64,000 nucleotides of DNA from Alistipes sp. GTDB lineage: Bacteria; Bacteroidota; Bacteroidia; Bacteroidales; Rikenellaceae. Of the stretch, positions 29,788 to 39,199 are shown piece by piece. The stretch is from positions 1 through 64,000 of the forward strand of contig JAFSBY010000034.1 of NCBI GenBank assembly GCA_017437045.1. The letters are read 5' to 3'. Position numbers and translations under genes: made by a program. A model generated the notes under the pieces. That model was not told the DNA's origin. It did no database searches and saw only the letters and a list, made by a program, of their open reading frames with translations. Position 1 is the first letter of the stretch, and every line of letters begins with the position of its first letter.

Positions 29788-31374
29788 ATGATTAAATTAT
29801 TGCATAAATGGGCTTTGCTGGTTGTGGTAGCCTGCTCGACATCGTGTGATTTTCTGGATGTCGAATTGCAGGGCGCAATGACCGAGGAGGGCTATTATCA
29901 GAATGTCGATCAACTGCAGGAGGCACTCAACGGTGTCTATGCCGTGTTGAACGATGGAAACCTCTATGCCGATGCCATGTTGGGTCGCATGGGGTTGAGT
30001 GCCGATATCGGCTACGAATATTATAAGAAGGATGCCAATACGGTGGGCTACTACCAGGCCTCGACGGGCGATACCCGCATCTTGGGCTATTGGCGTGCCT
30101 GCTATCAGGGTATCAATCGCGCCAATATGCTGCTTGAGAACCTGGATAAGGCAGATGGCGCACAGGTCGAGAAGAATCGCATCAAGGGCGAGGCCCTCTT
30201 CCTGCGTGGTTACTACTATTACATGCTGGTGAAGCGTTTCGGACGTGTGCCGGTCGTGCTGACGACGATCGACGACATCAATACGGCCGAGAAGTTTGTG
30301 CCGCAGAGCGAGGTGGAGGAGGTCTATGAGCAGATCATTGCCGATATGACCACGGCGGCCGATTTGGTGCGTACGACCGATAAGGCTACCGAAGGGTGGC
30401 AGGTGAGCCAGACGACGTGCTGGGGTATGCTCTCGCGTGTATGTCTCAATATGGCGGGCTATCCGGCCAACCGTACGGAGATGTATGCCGAGGCGGCACG
30501 CTGGGCCAAGCAGGTGATCGACTCGGGTCGCCATGCTCTCAATCCGTCGTATGAGCAGATCTTCATCAACTATTCGCAGGATATCTTCGAGGTGAAGGAG
30601 AGCATGTTTGAGGTGAATTTTTGGGGCGACAACGAGGGCGTCTATAAGACGGCCGGTGCGGTGGGTCGCAACATCGGTATCGCCTCGGACGAGAACAGCC
30701 CGATCGGCTTCTGCCAGGGTATGTTGCGTGTGAATCCCTATTTCTACTACCTCTATGAGGAGGGTGATTTGCGCCGCGATTGGACCATCTCGAACTTCCA
30801 ATACAGCTCGTCGGGTGCCAAAACGTATGATGCAAGTCCCGATGAGGGTGGCATCGTCAGCCGTAAATATTGCGCCAAGTTCCGTCGTGAGTATGAGATC
30901 TCGGATAGCAAGAATACGGCCTCCACGGCCATCAACTTCCCGATCCTGCGCTACTCGGATGTGCTGCTCATGTATGCCGAGTGCTATGCGTTCGATCCTA
31001 CGTCGGCCGATGAGACGCTGGCTTATGAGTATCTGAATCAGGTGCGTCGCCGCGGCTATGGTCTGCCGAGCGAGACGCCCGATCCGACGGTCGATATTGC
31101 CGTGACGGATCAGGCCGGCCTCAAGCAGGTGATCTACGACGAGCGTGCCCGCGAGTTCGGTTATGAGATGCTGCGCAAGGATGATTTGACCCGTTGGGGT
31201 ATCTTCTATGAGCAGATGCTCTTGGCCGGTAAAAACATCGAAGGTCGCGGCTCGCAGTATCAGTTGGCAGCCATCTTGGCCTACGAGAGTGTGCGTCAGC
31301 GCGATGAGTTCTGGCCCATTCCGGCTCGTGAGATGAGCGTGAACCCCTATTTAACCCAAAATACAGGCTGGTAA
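29788..31374 (+). CDS. susD: SusD/RagB-family nutrient-binding lipoprotein
   Basis: This is the surface lipoprotein that caps the SusC barrel and binds the incoming ligand. The 528-residue protein has a lipobox near the N-terminus (VVACSTSCDF). Family features include the DVELQGAMTEEGYYQNVDQL segment, TPR-like helices (ALFLRGYYYYMLVKRFGRVP), the late LRYSDVLLMYAECYA segment, and the C-terminal FWPIPAREMSVNPYLTQNTG. It is paired with susC and followed after 1 bp by a DUF5017-like gene. Confidence 0.95.
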   Translation: MIKLLHKWALLVVVACSTSCDFLDVELQGAMTEEGYYQNVDQLQEALNGVYAVLNDGNLYADAMLGRMGLSADIGYEYYKKDANTVGYYQASTGDTRILGYWRACYQGINRANMLLENLDKADGAQVEKNRIKGEALFLRGYYYYMLVKRFGRVPVVLTTIDDINTAEKFVPQSEVEEVYEQIIADMTTAADLVRTTDKATEGWQVSQTTCWGMLSRVCLNMAGYPANRTEMYAEAARWAKQVIDSGRHALNPSYEQIFINYSQDIFEVKESMFEVNFWGDNEGVYKTAGAVGRNIGIASDENSPIGFCQGMLRVNPYFYYLYEEGDLRRDWTISNFQYSSSGAKTYDASPDEGGIVSRKYCAKFRREYEISDSKNTASTAINFPILRYSDVLLMYAECYAFDPTSADETLAYEYLNQVRRRGYGLPSETPDPTVDIAVTDQAGLKQVIYDERAREFGYEMLRKDDLTRWGIFYEQMLLAGKNIEGRGSQYQLAAILAYESVRQRDEFWPIPAREMSVNPYLTQNTGW

Positions 31375-31375
31375 G

Positions 31376-32428
31376 ATGAAGAAGAGTATCGTATTTATGG
31401 TTGCAGCTGCTGCACTGTGCGTCGGTTGCGACAAGGGTTTCGAGAAGGTGAGTGAGCCTACACTCGAGCTTTCGACTCCGCAGACTACCTATTTTACCCA
31501 GGAGCCGGTTGTCTTCGACATCGCGAGTGATGCCAACTTCCTTTCGTTCTACTCGGGCGAGCGTGGCAACGACTACGCCTACGCCCATAAGGAGCGGATC
31601 TATGAGGGTGAGGCCTTCTTGAGTTTCAATACCGCCTTCCAGGCCGGCGCACAATGGATGCGACAGCTGGAGGAGGATGTTGAGAAGAAGGTCTTGCGTC
31701 TGTTCTATTCGACCGATTTCTCGGGTGAGTACACCCTCGAGGCGGTGGAGCGTGCTACGTGGAAGGAGCTGACGACCCAATTCGAGTTCCCCACCTCGCG
31801 TGCCTCCAATGCCAAGGTCTTGAGCCAGACAACCCCTTCGGGCGCGGTCAATGTCAAGGAGTTGTTTGCCGAGGAGGATCTCGTAAAGCCGATCTATTTG
31901 GCCTTCTGCTATCGCATCGAGGGCTATGATGCCGCTTTGGGTAATAGCCGTTCGCGTGCCAGCGTGATGAACTTTGAGCTCTATACGCGCTGCGAGGAGG
32001 TCAATGCCACGGCCGATATTGCCAAACAATCGACGGCCGGCTGGCAGCTCGTGACGAAGGGTTACGAATTGGAGAGTGGCGACTATGCCCCCGAGGTGAC
32101 CTCGAACATGATTTGGTTCGATTGCGATGGTGGTACGACCGATGCTGCGGCACAAGAGCGTATCTGCTGGGCTATTTCGTCAGCTATGCAGATCAATACC
32201 GATGTCAATATCGGTTGCGATTATGGCGTGGGTATCAAATCCTTCGCCAGCGAGCCGATCTCGACCTACACCTATACCTACGCCAAGCCGGGCATCTACG
32301 ATGTCTATGTGACGGCCGCCAATGTCGACCACGAAGGCTCGCGTATTGAGAAGACGGCTTCGGTGCGTATCGAGGTGGTCGAGCAGGGTAATGCCGATAT
32401 CGAACAACCCGGTGACGGAGAGTGGTAA
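31376..32428 (+). CDS. DUF5017-like surface lipoprotein
   Basis: The 350-residue lipoprotein (lipobox Cys18 in ALCVGC) is the gene after susD, the usual place for a surface glycan-binding protein. Residues about 30-110 contain FDIASDANFLSFYSGERGNDY, which fits the DUF5017 pattern as I recall it. A PKD-like strand pattern appears near 300-330 (YTYTYAKPGIYDVYVTAANV). The product is probably an outer-membrane accessory binding protein. Family assignment is from memory of the motif, not a search. Confidence 0.75.
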   Translation: MKKSIVFMVAAAALCVGCDKGFEKVSEPTLELSTPQTTYFTQEPVVFDIASDANFLSFYSGERGNDYAYAHKERIYEGEAFLSFNTAFQAGAQWMRQLEEDVEKKVLRLFYSTDFSGEYTLEAVERATWKELTTQFEFPTSRASNAKVLSQTTPSGAVNVKELFAEEDLVKPIYLAFCYRIEGYDAALGNSRSRASVMNFELYTRCEEVNATADIAKQSTAGWQLVTKGYELESGDYAPEVTSNMIWFDCDGGTTDAAAQERICWAISSAMQINTDVNIGCDYGVGIKSFASEPISTYTYTYAKPGIYDVYVTAANVDHEGSRIEKTASVRIEVVEQGNADIEQPGDGEW

Positions 32429-32452
32429 ACCGCTAAAATGATTCGAATTATG

Positions 32453-33949
32453 ATGAAACGATTATCAACTATCTTGCTTTTCGCAGGGGCAGTGCTTGCT
32501 ATGGGCTGCTCGAAAAGTGACGAAGCGGTAAATACCGTAATTGAGGGCGATGTGGTGCAATTTGCCATGCAGCAGCCGATTTCGCGCGCCCTCTTTGAGG
32601 CCGATCCGGCCGGAGCGCTCAACGTGGCTTGGGAGTTAGGCGATAAGGTGGGTATCTCGGCTACGGTCGATGGCCGGTTGTTGGGTGCCAACTATCAGTA
32701 TGCTGTATCGAAAATCGCTCCCGAAACGGGCTCGGCTACGTTAGGTGCAGTATCAACCCTGTTCCAATTCCGTTGGGCCGAAGAGAAGGCACACACCTTC
32801 TATGGTTACTACCCCTACACGGGCGAGCAGGGCCAGGGTGTGCACTATCTGACCGAGGTCTCGCTGCCGGCTACGCAACCGCAGGCTGCAGCTGGCGACT
32901 TCAGCCACCTGCACCCGATGTGGGTGATGAAGGCCAACCCCTACACCATTCAGGGTGGTCAGGGTACGGTGTCGATGGATTTTCGCGGTGTGTTCAGCAT
33001 TGTCGAGCTGAAGCTCAAATATGCAACCCAACCGGCAAAGGATCGTGCCATTACGCGCGTGCAACTCAATGCTACGGAGACTCCGCTGGCCGCTCCGATT
33101 GCCAACTTGACCCTTTCGAGTGATAAGGAGCAGGAGAAGCAGGAGCCGGCGCTGATCATCAATGATGGAGCCTTGGCGGTCGATGTTCCCTTGACGCAGC
33201 CTTGTACGCTCGACGAGGTGCAGACGCAGTCGATCTGGCTGCTTGTCGTGCCGGGTACGCATGCTGCCGGCAGCATTGGCCTGCAGCTCGAGACGGCCGA
33301 TTCGTATCGTCTGGATATGACGATTCCCGAGGCGGTAAACTTCGAACCGAACAAGGTCTATCGCAAGGAGATTGTCATTGATCCGGCCGATTTCTACTAC
33401 TATCGTGACCCGAACGCGCCGGCTGTGACCTATTACAAGCAGATCTCGACGCTCGCAGAGCTGACAGATGGTGCCTATCTGCTCGGCTTCCGTTATACGG
33501 CTACCGGCAAGGATTATCTGGTGCCGGTGGCTCCGATTGCCCGTAATCCGATTGCTACCGATTACGCTACGGCCAACGTAACGCCCTACCTCGATTTGGG
33601 TATCTTGTCGGTGGACAGCCACTATGTATGGACGGTTACGAAGGGCTCGACGGGCTATTCGTTCTACGGCACGGCGGCCGATGAGAAGGGCTATTACCTG
33701 ATCTGCTGCAATAAGATGCAGGGTCTGTCGATTGCCGAGTCGCTCACGAAGGGTGGTTATGCCTCTTATATCGGCACGTATAGCGATCAGTGGTTGATCG
33801 TGCCGGTTGATGGTGGCGGCTTTACGATGCAGATCGATGTCGCGCCGGAGCGTATGGCACACCTCAATGAAGCCTCGTCCTCGTTGCGTAATGGCCCGCT
33901 CGCCGAGGCAAATGGTGTGTTTGTACTCTATAAGCAGGTGACTGAATAA
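32453..33949 (+). CDS. Second fimbrillin-like lipoprotein with one C-terminal repeat
   Basis: I used MKRLSTILLFAGAVLAMGC (lipobox Cys19) as the start, giving 498 residues; Met codons at 32438 and 32450 are alternatives. The N-terminal part (about 25-300) is fimbrillin-like (ISRALFEADPAG, VAWELGDKVGISA, FYGYYPYTGE). The last 170 residues open with LAELTDGAYLLGF and end VFVLYKQVTE, like the repeats of the lipoprotein at 24553. Its stop codon overlaps the next start by one base (TAATG), so the two are coupled. Confidence 0.72.
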   Translation: MKRLSTILLFAGAVLAMGCSKSDEAVNTVIEGDVVQFAMQQPISRALFEADPAGALNVAWELGDKVGISATVDGRLLGANYQYAVSKIAPETGSATLGAVSTLFQFRWAEEKAHTFYGYYPYTGEQGQGVHYLTEVSLPATQPQAAAGDFSHLHPMWVMKANPYTIQGGQGTVSMDFRGVFSIVELKLKYATQPAKDRAITRVQLNATETPLAAPIANLTLSSDKEQEKQEPALIINDGALAVDVPLTQPCTLDEVQTQSIWLLVVPGTHAAGSIGLQLETADSYRLDMTIPEAVNFEPNKVYRKEIVIDPADFYYYRDPNAPAVTYYKQISTLAELTDGAYLLGFRYTATGKDYLVPVAPIARNPIATDYATANVTPYLDLGILSVDSHYVWTVTKGSTGYSFYGTAADEKGYYLICCNKMQGLSIAESLTKGGYASYIGTYSDQWLIVPVDGGGFTMQIDVAPERMAHLNEASSSLRNGPLAEANGVFVLYKQVTE

Positions 33950-35961
33950 TGAAACGGATGAGAAATCTCTTGGTTTGGGTGGTCGCGCTCCTCTTGACGG
34001 TGGAGGCGACGGCCCAGACCCCGCTTACGAGCGGCAAACCGCTCTTCGGTGGTGGTGAGAAGCAGCTTGCTCCGCTGACGCTGGCCGGTGTTTACAACCA
34101 ATATCCGGTGGGCTATGCCTACCTGAAGGGACGTACTACGCCGTCGCTCTTTATCGCCTCGAAGGCCGGTATGGGCCCCTCGCGTGGTCTGTTTATCTGC
34201 CATTATCGCTATACGACCGACGACGGACATCCGGTCTTTACCGCTCCGAAGAAGGTCAAATGCTGCTGGGGTACGCCCAAGAATATGCCGGATCATGGGT
34301 GTATCTTCAACCTGGGCGGTGAGGTCTATTCGCTGTGGCGCGAGACCGGCTCGAAACTCTTTGTAGCGCGCTATAATGAGCAGACCAACACGCTGGAGCG
34401 TGTCGGCGTCTTGGAGTCTGAAGGTCTTTCGCGTAAGAGCCAGGTGGCCGCTACGCCGCTCGCAGATGGCACGGTGGAGGTCGCCATGGCCTATATGGAT
34501 AAATCGCAATATCGTCCGGAGGGGTATGATCATATCTCCTCCTACTACGATGGTGCGGGTATCTATCGTGGCGAGCTGCCCTATGGCGGTGTGAAACGCT
34601 TTATCTTGCAGAGCTTTGATACGCCGGTGAAGGGTGTACGCGTCACGCCCGACGATCATATGCTGGCTCTGTCGGCCGCTGCGCGTGTCAATTTGAGTGG
34701 CAATCGCTTCGGCTATCTACTGCTCAACCGCCTGGGTGCGTTGATGTTTATCGACCCGCGCTATCCGCAGGAGCCGCGCTATGTGTGGGACTTTGCCGGT
34801 GAGCCGATGGCTTACGATCGCACGGGTGGTAAGCTGATTGCTTACCCCGATCCGACGGGCAATCCCACCTCGTTTATTGCCGGTGGTGAGGGGGTATTTG
34901 ACTATTACGCCTACCTCGGCCCGCATAAGCAGGGTGTGCAGTATGACGAGCCGCGTACGCTGCTCATGGAGCGTGGCCACATCTACTCGGGAACGTTGGG
35001 CGTGCCGAATGTGGTCGATTGGGATGGCGATGAGAAGCTCGATATCGTGAGCGGCAACTCGGAGGGTGAGTTCCTCTTCTGGAAGAATCGGGGCACGAAC
35101 GAGCAGCCCGACTTCCATTGGAAGGGCGAGCGTATCCAGGCCGGCGGCCGTGAGTTGGTCGTGCGACCGGGTTATTACGACATCCAGGGCCCGATGGAGG
35201 CCTCGTGGGGCTATACCGCTCCGACGGTCTTTGACTGGAACAGCGACGGATTGTTGGATCTGGTGTGGAGCGATGCTACGGCCTCGTTCTACGTGGCGAT
35301 CAATCGCGGCACGAAGCAGGAGCCGCAGTTGGCACTGCCCGAGAAGATTCATCTGGACGGACTGCCGTTGTGGGGCACTTGGCGTGTCAAACCGGCCGTA
35401 GCCAAGGTGGGCGATCGGGTGGCCTTGATGCTCTTCGACGAGGACGATGCGCTGCACCTCTATTGGCGTGTGAGCAATACGCGTGTGAGCGATGGCGGCT
35501 GTGTCCGCCTGGTTGGTGGCAGTAAGATCACCAGTTATAGTGCCCGCACCCCCCGTTATGGTGCTCGTGGACGTGCCAAACTTACTCTCTTCGATTGGGA
35601 TGGCGATGGCAAGCTCGATCTGCTGATCGGAACACCGCGTTCGTCGAGCATCCCCACGCCGGAGCGAGGCCTGCCGAATGGGGCGCTGAAGCCCATCGAC
35701 GGTTTACAAGTCCTGCTGATGAAGAACGTGGGCACGAACGAGGCACCCGTGTTCGAAGAGCCGGTGCAGTTCCGCCTCAATGGCAAGGATCACTACATTG
35801 GTCAGCATGCCAACGGCCCTACGCCCTGTATGTTGGGCGATACCTCGGCCGGAGCGAATCTGCTTGTCGGTTGTGAGAGTGGACGTTTCTACTTCTACAA
35901 CCGCAAGGATCTGACGACCATTTCGATTGATGAACGAATCAAAGAACAACAAAAACCATGA
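33949..35961 (+). CDS. Secreted FG-GAP/VCBS beta-propeller protein (copy 1)
   Basis: The 670-residue protein has a signal peptide (about 1-23, ending EATAQ). Three calcium-binding FG-GAP repeats are visible: DWDGDEKLD near residue 357, DWNSDGLLD near 429 and DWDGDGKLD near 549. It ends with LLVGCESGRFYFY. The N-terminal 320 residues are of unknown fold and may complete the propeller. It shares the whole layout with the next gene, which it overlaps by 4 bp (ATGA). In a SusCD operon it could be a glycan-binding protein or an uncharacterised enzyme. No catalytic motif is recognisable. Confidence 0.8.
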   Translation: MKRMRNLLVWVVALLLTVEATAQTPLTSGKPLFGGGEKQLAPLTLAGVYNQYPVGYAYLKGRTTPSLFIASKAGMGPSRGLFICHYRYTTDDGHPVFTAPKKVKCCWGTPKNMPDHGCIFNLGGEVYSLWRETGSKLFVARYNEQTNTLERVGVLESEGLSRKSQVAATPLADGTVEVAMAYMDKSQYRPEGYDHISSYYDGAGIYRGELPYGGVKRFILQSFDTPVKGVRVTPDDHMLALSAAARVNLSGNRFGYLLLNRLGALMFIDPRYPQEPRYVWDFAGEPMAYDRTGGKLIAYPDPTGNPTSFIAGGEGVFDYYAYLGPHKQGVQYDEPRTLLMERGHIYSGTLGVPNVVDWDGDEKLDIVSGNSEGEFLFWKNRGTNEQPDFHWKGERIQAGGRELVVRPGYYDIQGPMEASWGYTAPTVFDWNSDGLLDLVWSDATASFYVAINRGTKQEPQLALPEKIHLDGLPLWGTWRVKPAVAKVGDRVALMLFDEDDALHLYWRVSNTRVSDGGCVRLVGGSKITSYSARTPRYGARGRAKLTLFDWDGDGKLDLLIGTPRSSSIPTPERGLPNGALKPIDGLQVLLMKNVGTNEAPVFEEPVQFRLNGKDHYIGQHANGPTPCMLGDTSAGANLLVGCESGRFYFYNRKDLTTISIDERIKEQQKP

Positions 35962-38021
35962 AAAAATTGATGCAACGATTGGGCTATGCCCTCTTTGCGA
36001 TGGCACTGATAGCCTGCTCCTCGTCGGATGACGAGCCGACTCCGACCCCCGATCAACCCAGCCAGCCCGATCAACCGACACAGGGACTGACGTTGGTCAG
36101 TGGTGAGGCTGTGCCGGGTACGATCAGCGGTGGTATGGTGCCGCTCAACCTGACCAAATGTTCGGCCAATGCCCTGTTGGGTGTTGCCTACATCAGCTCG
36201 ACGAGCTATCCCGACCTCTTTGTGTCGGGTACCTATGGCTTGAATGCCAGCTATGGCGGTAAAACGGGTGTGAATCTGTGTGAGTTCCAGGGTAAGAGTG
36301 CCGATGGACGTCTGATCTATGGCGAGCCGATTGCCATTACGACCCATCCGTGGGAGTGGGACGATCGCATGGTGCGTGTCATGGAGATTGATGGCACGGT
36401 GTATGGATTCTTCCTCTCGGCAACCCGCTTCCGTGTTGCGGCCTACGATAAGGCCAGCCGTTCGTTTGGCTCGGCTTGGATCTCGAATGAGCAGCTCACC
36501 GGCATTACGAACGGCGTGACGGCCTTCGACGTGGTGGTCAATAAGAATACGGTCGATGTGCTCTTCTTGAGCCCGAATGTGGCCAACCATAAGCCGACGA
36601 TGGACGATGTGACGGAGAGCTACTACGACAGCATGGGTATCTATCGCGGTATGTTGCCCTTTGCCGGAGTCTATAAGATGAGCTTCAACCGCTCGAATTG
36701 GCAGTTGGCAACGAGCGGTGTGGAGCGTGTGAGTGCTACCGAGAAGGCTATTTTGGCCGGTCAGGGGTTGGCACACATCCAGACCGGGACGGTCGATGGC
36801 TATGTGTTGGGCAATAAGTTTGGTACCTTCAAATGGCAGCCCGCTACGAAGGGTGCCGAGGTGGATTACCTCTACGCCACCGATGGCGATGTGTTGGTCA
36901 ATAACAACGTGATGTCGAACATCTGCCCCGTAGCGGCCGATGACGACAAGGTGGCCGACGACTTCATCTCGTCGGGTGAGGGTATGCTCTACCTCTACCG
37001 CTTCACGGGCAATGTGACGGCCGATGGTACGCCGATCTATGCCAAGGGGCAGCCCGTGATGATGGCCAAGGGTAATATCTATCCCGGATCACTCAGCGTT
37101 CCTTCGGTGGCCGATTGGGATGGTGATGGCGCGTTGGATATTTTGTCGGGTAACTCGGAGGGTCGTCTGCTCTTCTTCAAGAACCGCGGCACGAATGCCG
37201 AGCCCGCCTTTGGCGACTATGAATATGTCTGCTCGGACGGAGAGCCGATCTGCTTCCGTGCCGGCTATTATGAGGTGCAGGGCCCGCTGGAGGCCGGTTG
37301 GGGCTATCTGTGTCCCAATGTGGTGGATTGGAACCAGGACGGACTGCTCGATGTGGTCTTCTCGACCAACGAGGGTAAGTTCGAGTATATGCTCAATGAG
37401 GGTACGGCTACCGAGCCGCGTCTGGGTCGTCGTCGGGTGATTCAGCTCGATGGCCTGGAACTCTATGGCGTGTGGCGTTGTCGTCCGGCCGTGGCTGAGA
37501 TCAATGGCCGCACCTACATTGCTATTATGGATGATGAAGATGCACTCCACCTCTATGAGAAGCGTGCCGAAAATGCCGTGATCGATAAGGGGCAGATGCG
37601 TCTGACCAATGGACGAAATATTACCGGTTATCGCGCGAATACCAACGAGTCGTTGGGTGAGCGTGGCCGCGAAAAACTCGAATTCGTGGACTGGGACGGC
37701 GATGGCGATTTGGATTTGGTTGTGGGTACTCCGGGTCAATCGTCGTTCCCAGCTCCCGAACTCGGGCTGCCGTGGTCGCGTTCAGCGGGTCTGCAGGTGC
37801 TCTGGTTGGAGAATGTAGGCTCGAACGAGGCCTTCCAGTTCGCCTATCCCAAGCAGTTCCTCTTCCGCGGAAAGGATTTCCGCCTGGGTTGGCATGCCAA
37901 TTCGGCTGCTGCCTGCATGTTGGGTGACACGTCGAATGGTCCGAACCTGCTGGTGGGTTGCGAGAGTGGAAATTTCTATTTCTTCCATAATTACGATTTG
38001 ACGACCGTCACGTTGTGGTAG
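35958..38021 (+). CDS. FG-GAP/VCBS beta-propeller lipoprotein (copy 2)
   Basis: The 687-residue paralogue of the preceding protein is lipid-anchored (lipobox Cys20 in LIACSSSDDEP), with a Pro-rich linker to about residue 45. FG-GAP motifs lie at about 387 (DWDGDGALD), 457 (DWNQDGLLD) and 578 (DWDGDGDLD). It shares with copy 1 the segments SGNSEG, FKNRGTN, GYYEVQGPLEAGWGY and LLVGCESGNFYFF. One copy soluble or secreted and one lipidated suggests a functional pair. It is the last gene of the operon, before a terminator at 38085. Confidence 0.8.
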   Translation: MKKLMQRLGYALFAMALIACSSSDDEPTPTPDQPSQPDQPTQGLTLVSGEAVPGTISGGMVPLNLTKCSANALLGVAYISSTSYPDLFVSGTYGLNASYGGKTGVNLCEFQGKSADGRLIYGEPIAITTHPWEWDDRMVRVMEIDGTVYGFFLSATRFRVAAYDKASRSFGSAWISNEQLTGITNGVTAFDVVVNKNTVDVLFLSPNVANHKPTMDDVTESYYDSMGIYRGMLPFAGVYKMSFNRSNWQLATSGVERVSATEKAILAGQGLAHIQTGTVDGYVLGNKFGTFKWQPATKGAEVDYLYATDGDVLVNNNVMSNICPVAADDDKVADDFISSGEGMLYLYRFTGNVTADGTPIYAKGQPVMMAKGNIYPGSLSVPSVADWDGDGALDILSGNSEGRLLFFKNRGTNAEPAFGDYEYVCSDGEPICFRAGYYEVQGPLEAGWGYLCPNVVDWNQDGLLDVVFSTNEGKFEYMLNEGTATEPRLGRRRVIQLDGLELYGVWRCRPAVAEINGRTYIAIMDDEDALHLYEKRAENAVIDKGQMRLTNGRNITGYRANTNESLGERGREKLEFVDWDGDGDLDLVVGTPGQSSFPAPELGLPWSRSAGLQVLWLENVGSNEAFQFAYPKQFLFRGKDFRLGWHANSAAACMLGDTSNGPNLLVGCESGNFYFFHNYDLTTVTLW

Positions 38022-38084
38022 ACGGTTTGTCGCCGATGGCCCTGTTAGGTTTGTTTTGTAGTTAGGTTGATGATAGGGCCCCGG

Positions 38085-38119
38085 GGCTGCTGATCGAGGG
38101 ATCGGCAGCCTCTTTTTTT
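38085..38119 (+). terminator. Terminator of the SusCD operon
   Basis: GGCTGCTGATC (38085-38095) pairs with GATCGGCAGCC (38100-38110), followed by TCT7. Its T tract overlaps the -33 element of the next promoter. Confidence 0.8.
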
Positions 38120-38148
38120 GCAGGAATGGCCACAAAACGTTATCTTTG
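38117..38148 (+). promoter_or_regulatory. Promoter of the SGNH esterase gene
   Basis: TTTG (38117-38120), 20 nt, then TATCTTTG (38141-38148). The start codon follows 33 bp later, so the esterase is a separate transcription unit. Confidence 0.7.
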
Positions 38149-38180
38149 CTATCAGAAATTATGTAAACAACACCACACTT

Positions 38181-39014
38181 ATGTCTATCCGAATGCGTTA
38201 TGCCTGGCTGTTGCCCTGCCTGCTGTTGTTGTTTGTGGCTTGTACCTCATCCGATGAATCGGTCGAACCGAACGACCCCTCGGAGGAGCAGCCTGCGCCC
38301 GAACCCGAACCCGAACCGGAGCAACCCTTTACCCTGCACAACAAGCGCATGGCGATCCTCGGCGACTCCTATTCGACCTATGGCGGATGGATTCCGTCCG
38401 ATTACCTGACCTGGTATGCCATTGATGGGGTAGATGGCAATAACTCCTCGAAGAACGATGTTTCGTCGGTTTCCGACACGTGGTGGCATCGACTGATGAC
38501 GGCCTACAACTGCACGCTCGTGATCAATAGCAGTTATAGCGGCTCGCCGATCAGCTATACGGGCTACAAGACAGACTCTAACCCCACGGGCGATGAGACC
38601 AAGACGGCCTTCATCACCCGCATGAAACGTGACTTGACGCGGTCGGTCGATGTCGAGGTGATCTTTATCTTGGGTGGCACGAACGATCGTTATGCCGGTG
38701 CCCCGCTGGGCGAGCCGCAGTATGCCGATTGGACGGCCGAGTCGCTCAAACAGTTCTGCCCCGCCTTCTGTTACATGCTCGACTACCTGCTTACAGAGCA
38801 TCCGCAGGCGCGCGTGATCAATATTATGAACGACTGTTTTACGACCGAATGGCAGACGCGCATCGCGGAGATGACGGCCCACTACGGCGTGCAGAATATC
38901 GCCCTGACAAACATCAAAGGATCGGCCAATCTGCAAGGCGGTCATCCTACGCGTGCCACCATGCAACGCATTGCCGAGCAGGTGGCAGCGGCCGTGGAGG
39001 GGCAGGACAAATAA
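38181..39014 (+). CDS. SGNH/GDSL-type esterase lipoprotein
   Basis: The 277-residue protein begins MSIRMRYAWLLPC and has a lipobox ending LLFVAC (Cys21). A Glu/Pro-rich linker (about 30-50) is followed by an SGNH hydrolase fold: block I LGDSYS (Ser near residue 62), block III GGTNDRY and the C-terminal His in GGHPTR. It probably removes acetyl or other acyl groups from sugars. It may work with the preceding SusCD locus, although it has its own promoter. The lipoprotein anchor and linker suggest surface display. Confidence 0.85.
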   Translation: MSIRMRYAWLLPCLLLLFVACTSSDESVEPNDPSEEQPAPEPEPEPEQPFTLHNKRMAILGDSYSTYGGWIPSDYLTWYAIDGVDGNNSSKNDVSSVSDTWWHRLMTAYNCTLVINSSYSGSPISYTGYKTDSNPTGDETKTAFITRMKRDLTRSVDVEVIFILGGTNDRYAGAPLGEPQYADWTAESLKQFCPAFCYMLDYLLTEHPQARVINIMNDCFTTEWQTRIAEMTAHYGVQNIALTNIKGSANLQGGHPTRATMQRIAEQVAAAVEGQDK

Positions 39015-39133
39015 GCGAAGCCTTCGCATCCCGCTTGCTATACGACCTCTGGACCCAAAGGACGAGTTACGCGAGTAAATCGTTGATCAAAAATCGGATA
39101 ATGGGGCAAAACGAACGATTTTTAGGGAAAAAT

Positions 39134-39164
39134 TTTGTTTTGCCGTCGGTATGTCGTATCTTCG
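39134..39164 (+). promoter_or_regulatory. Promoter of efp
   Basis: TTTG (39134-39137), 19 nt, then TATCTTCG (39157-39164), one base off the -7 consensus. It lies 36 bp before the efp start. Confidence 0.55.
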
Positions 39165-39199
39165 CGGTCGGAAAATTCAAATTATAAACACATAACACT

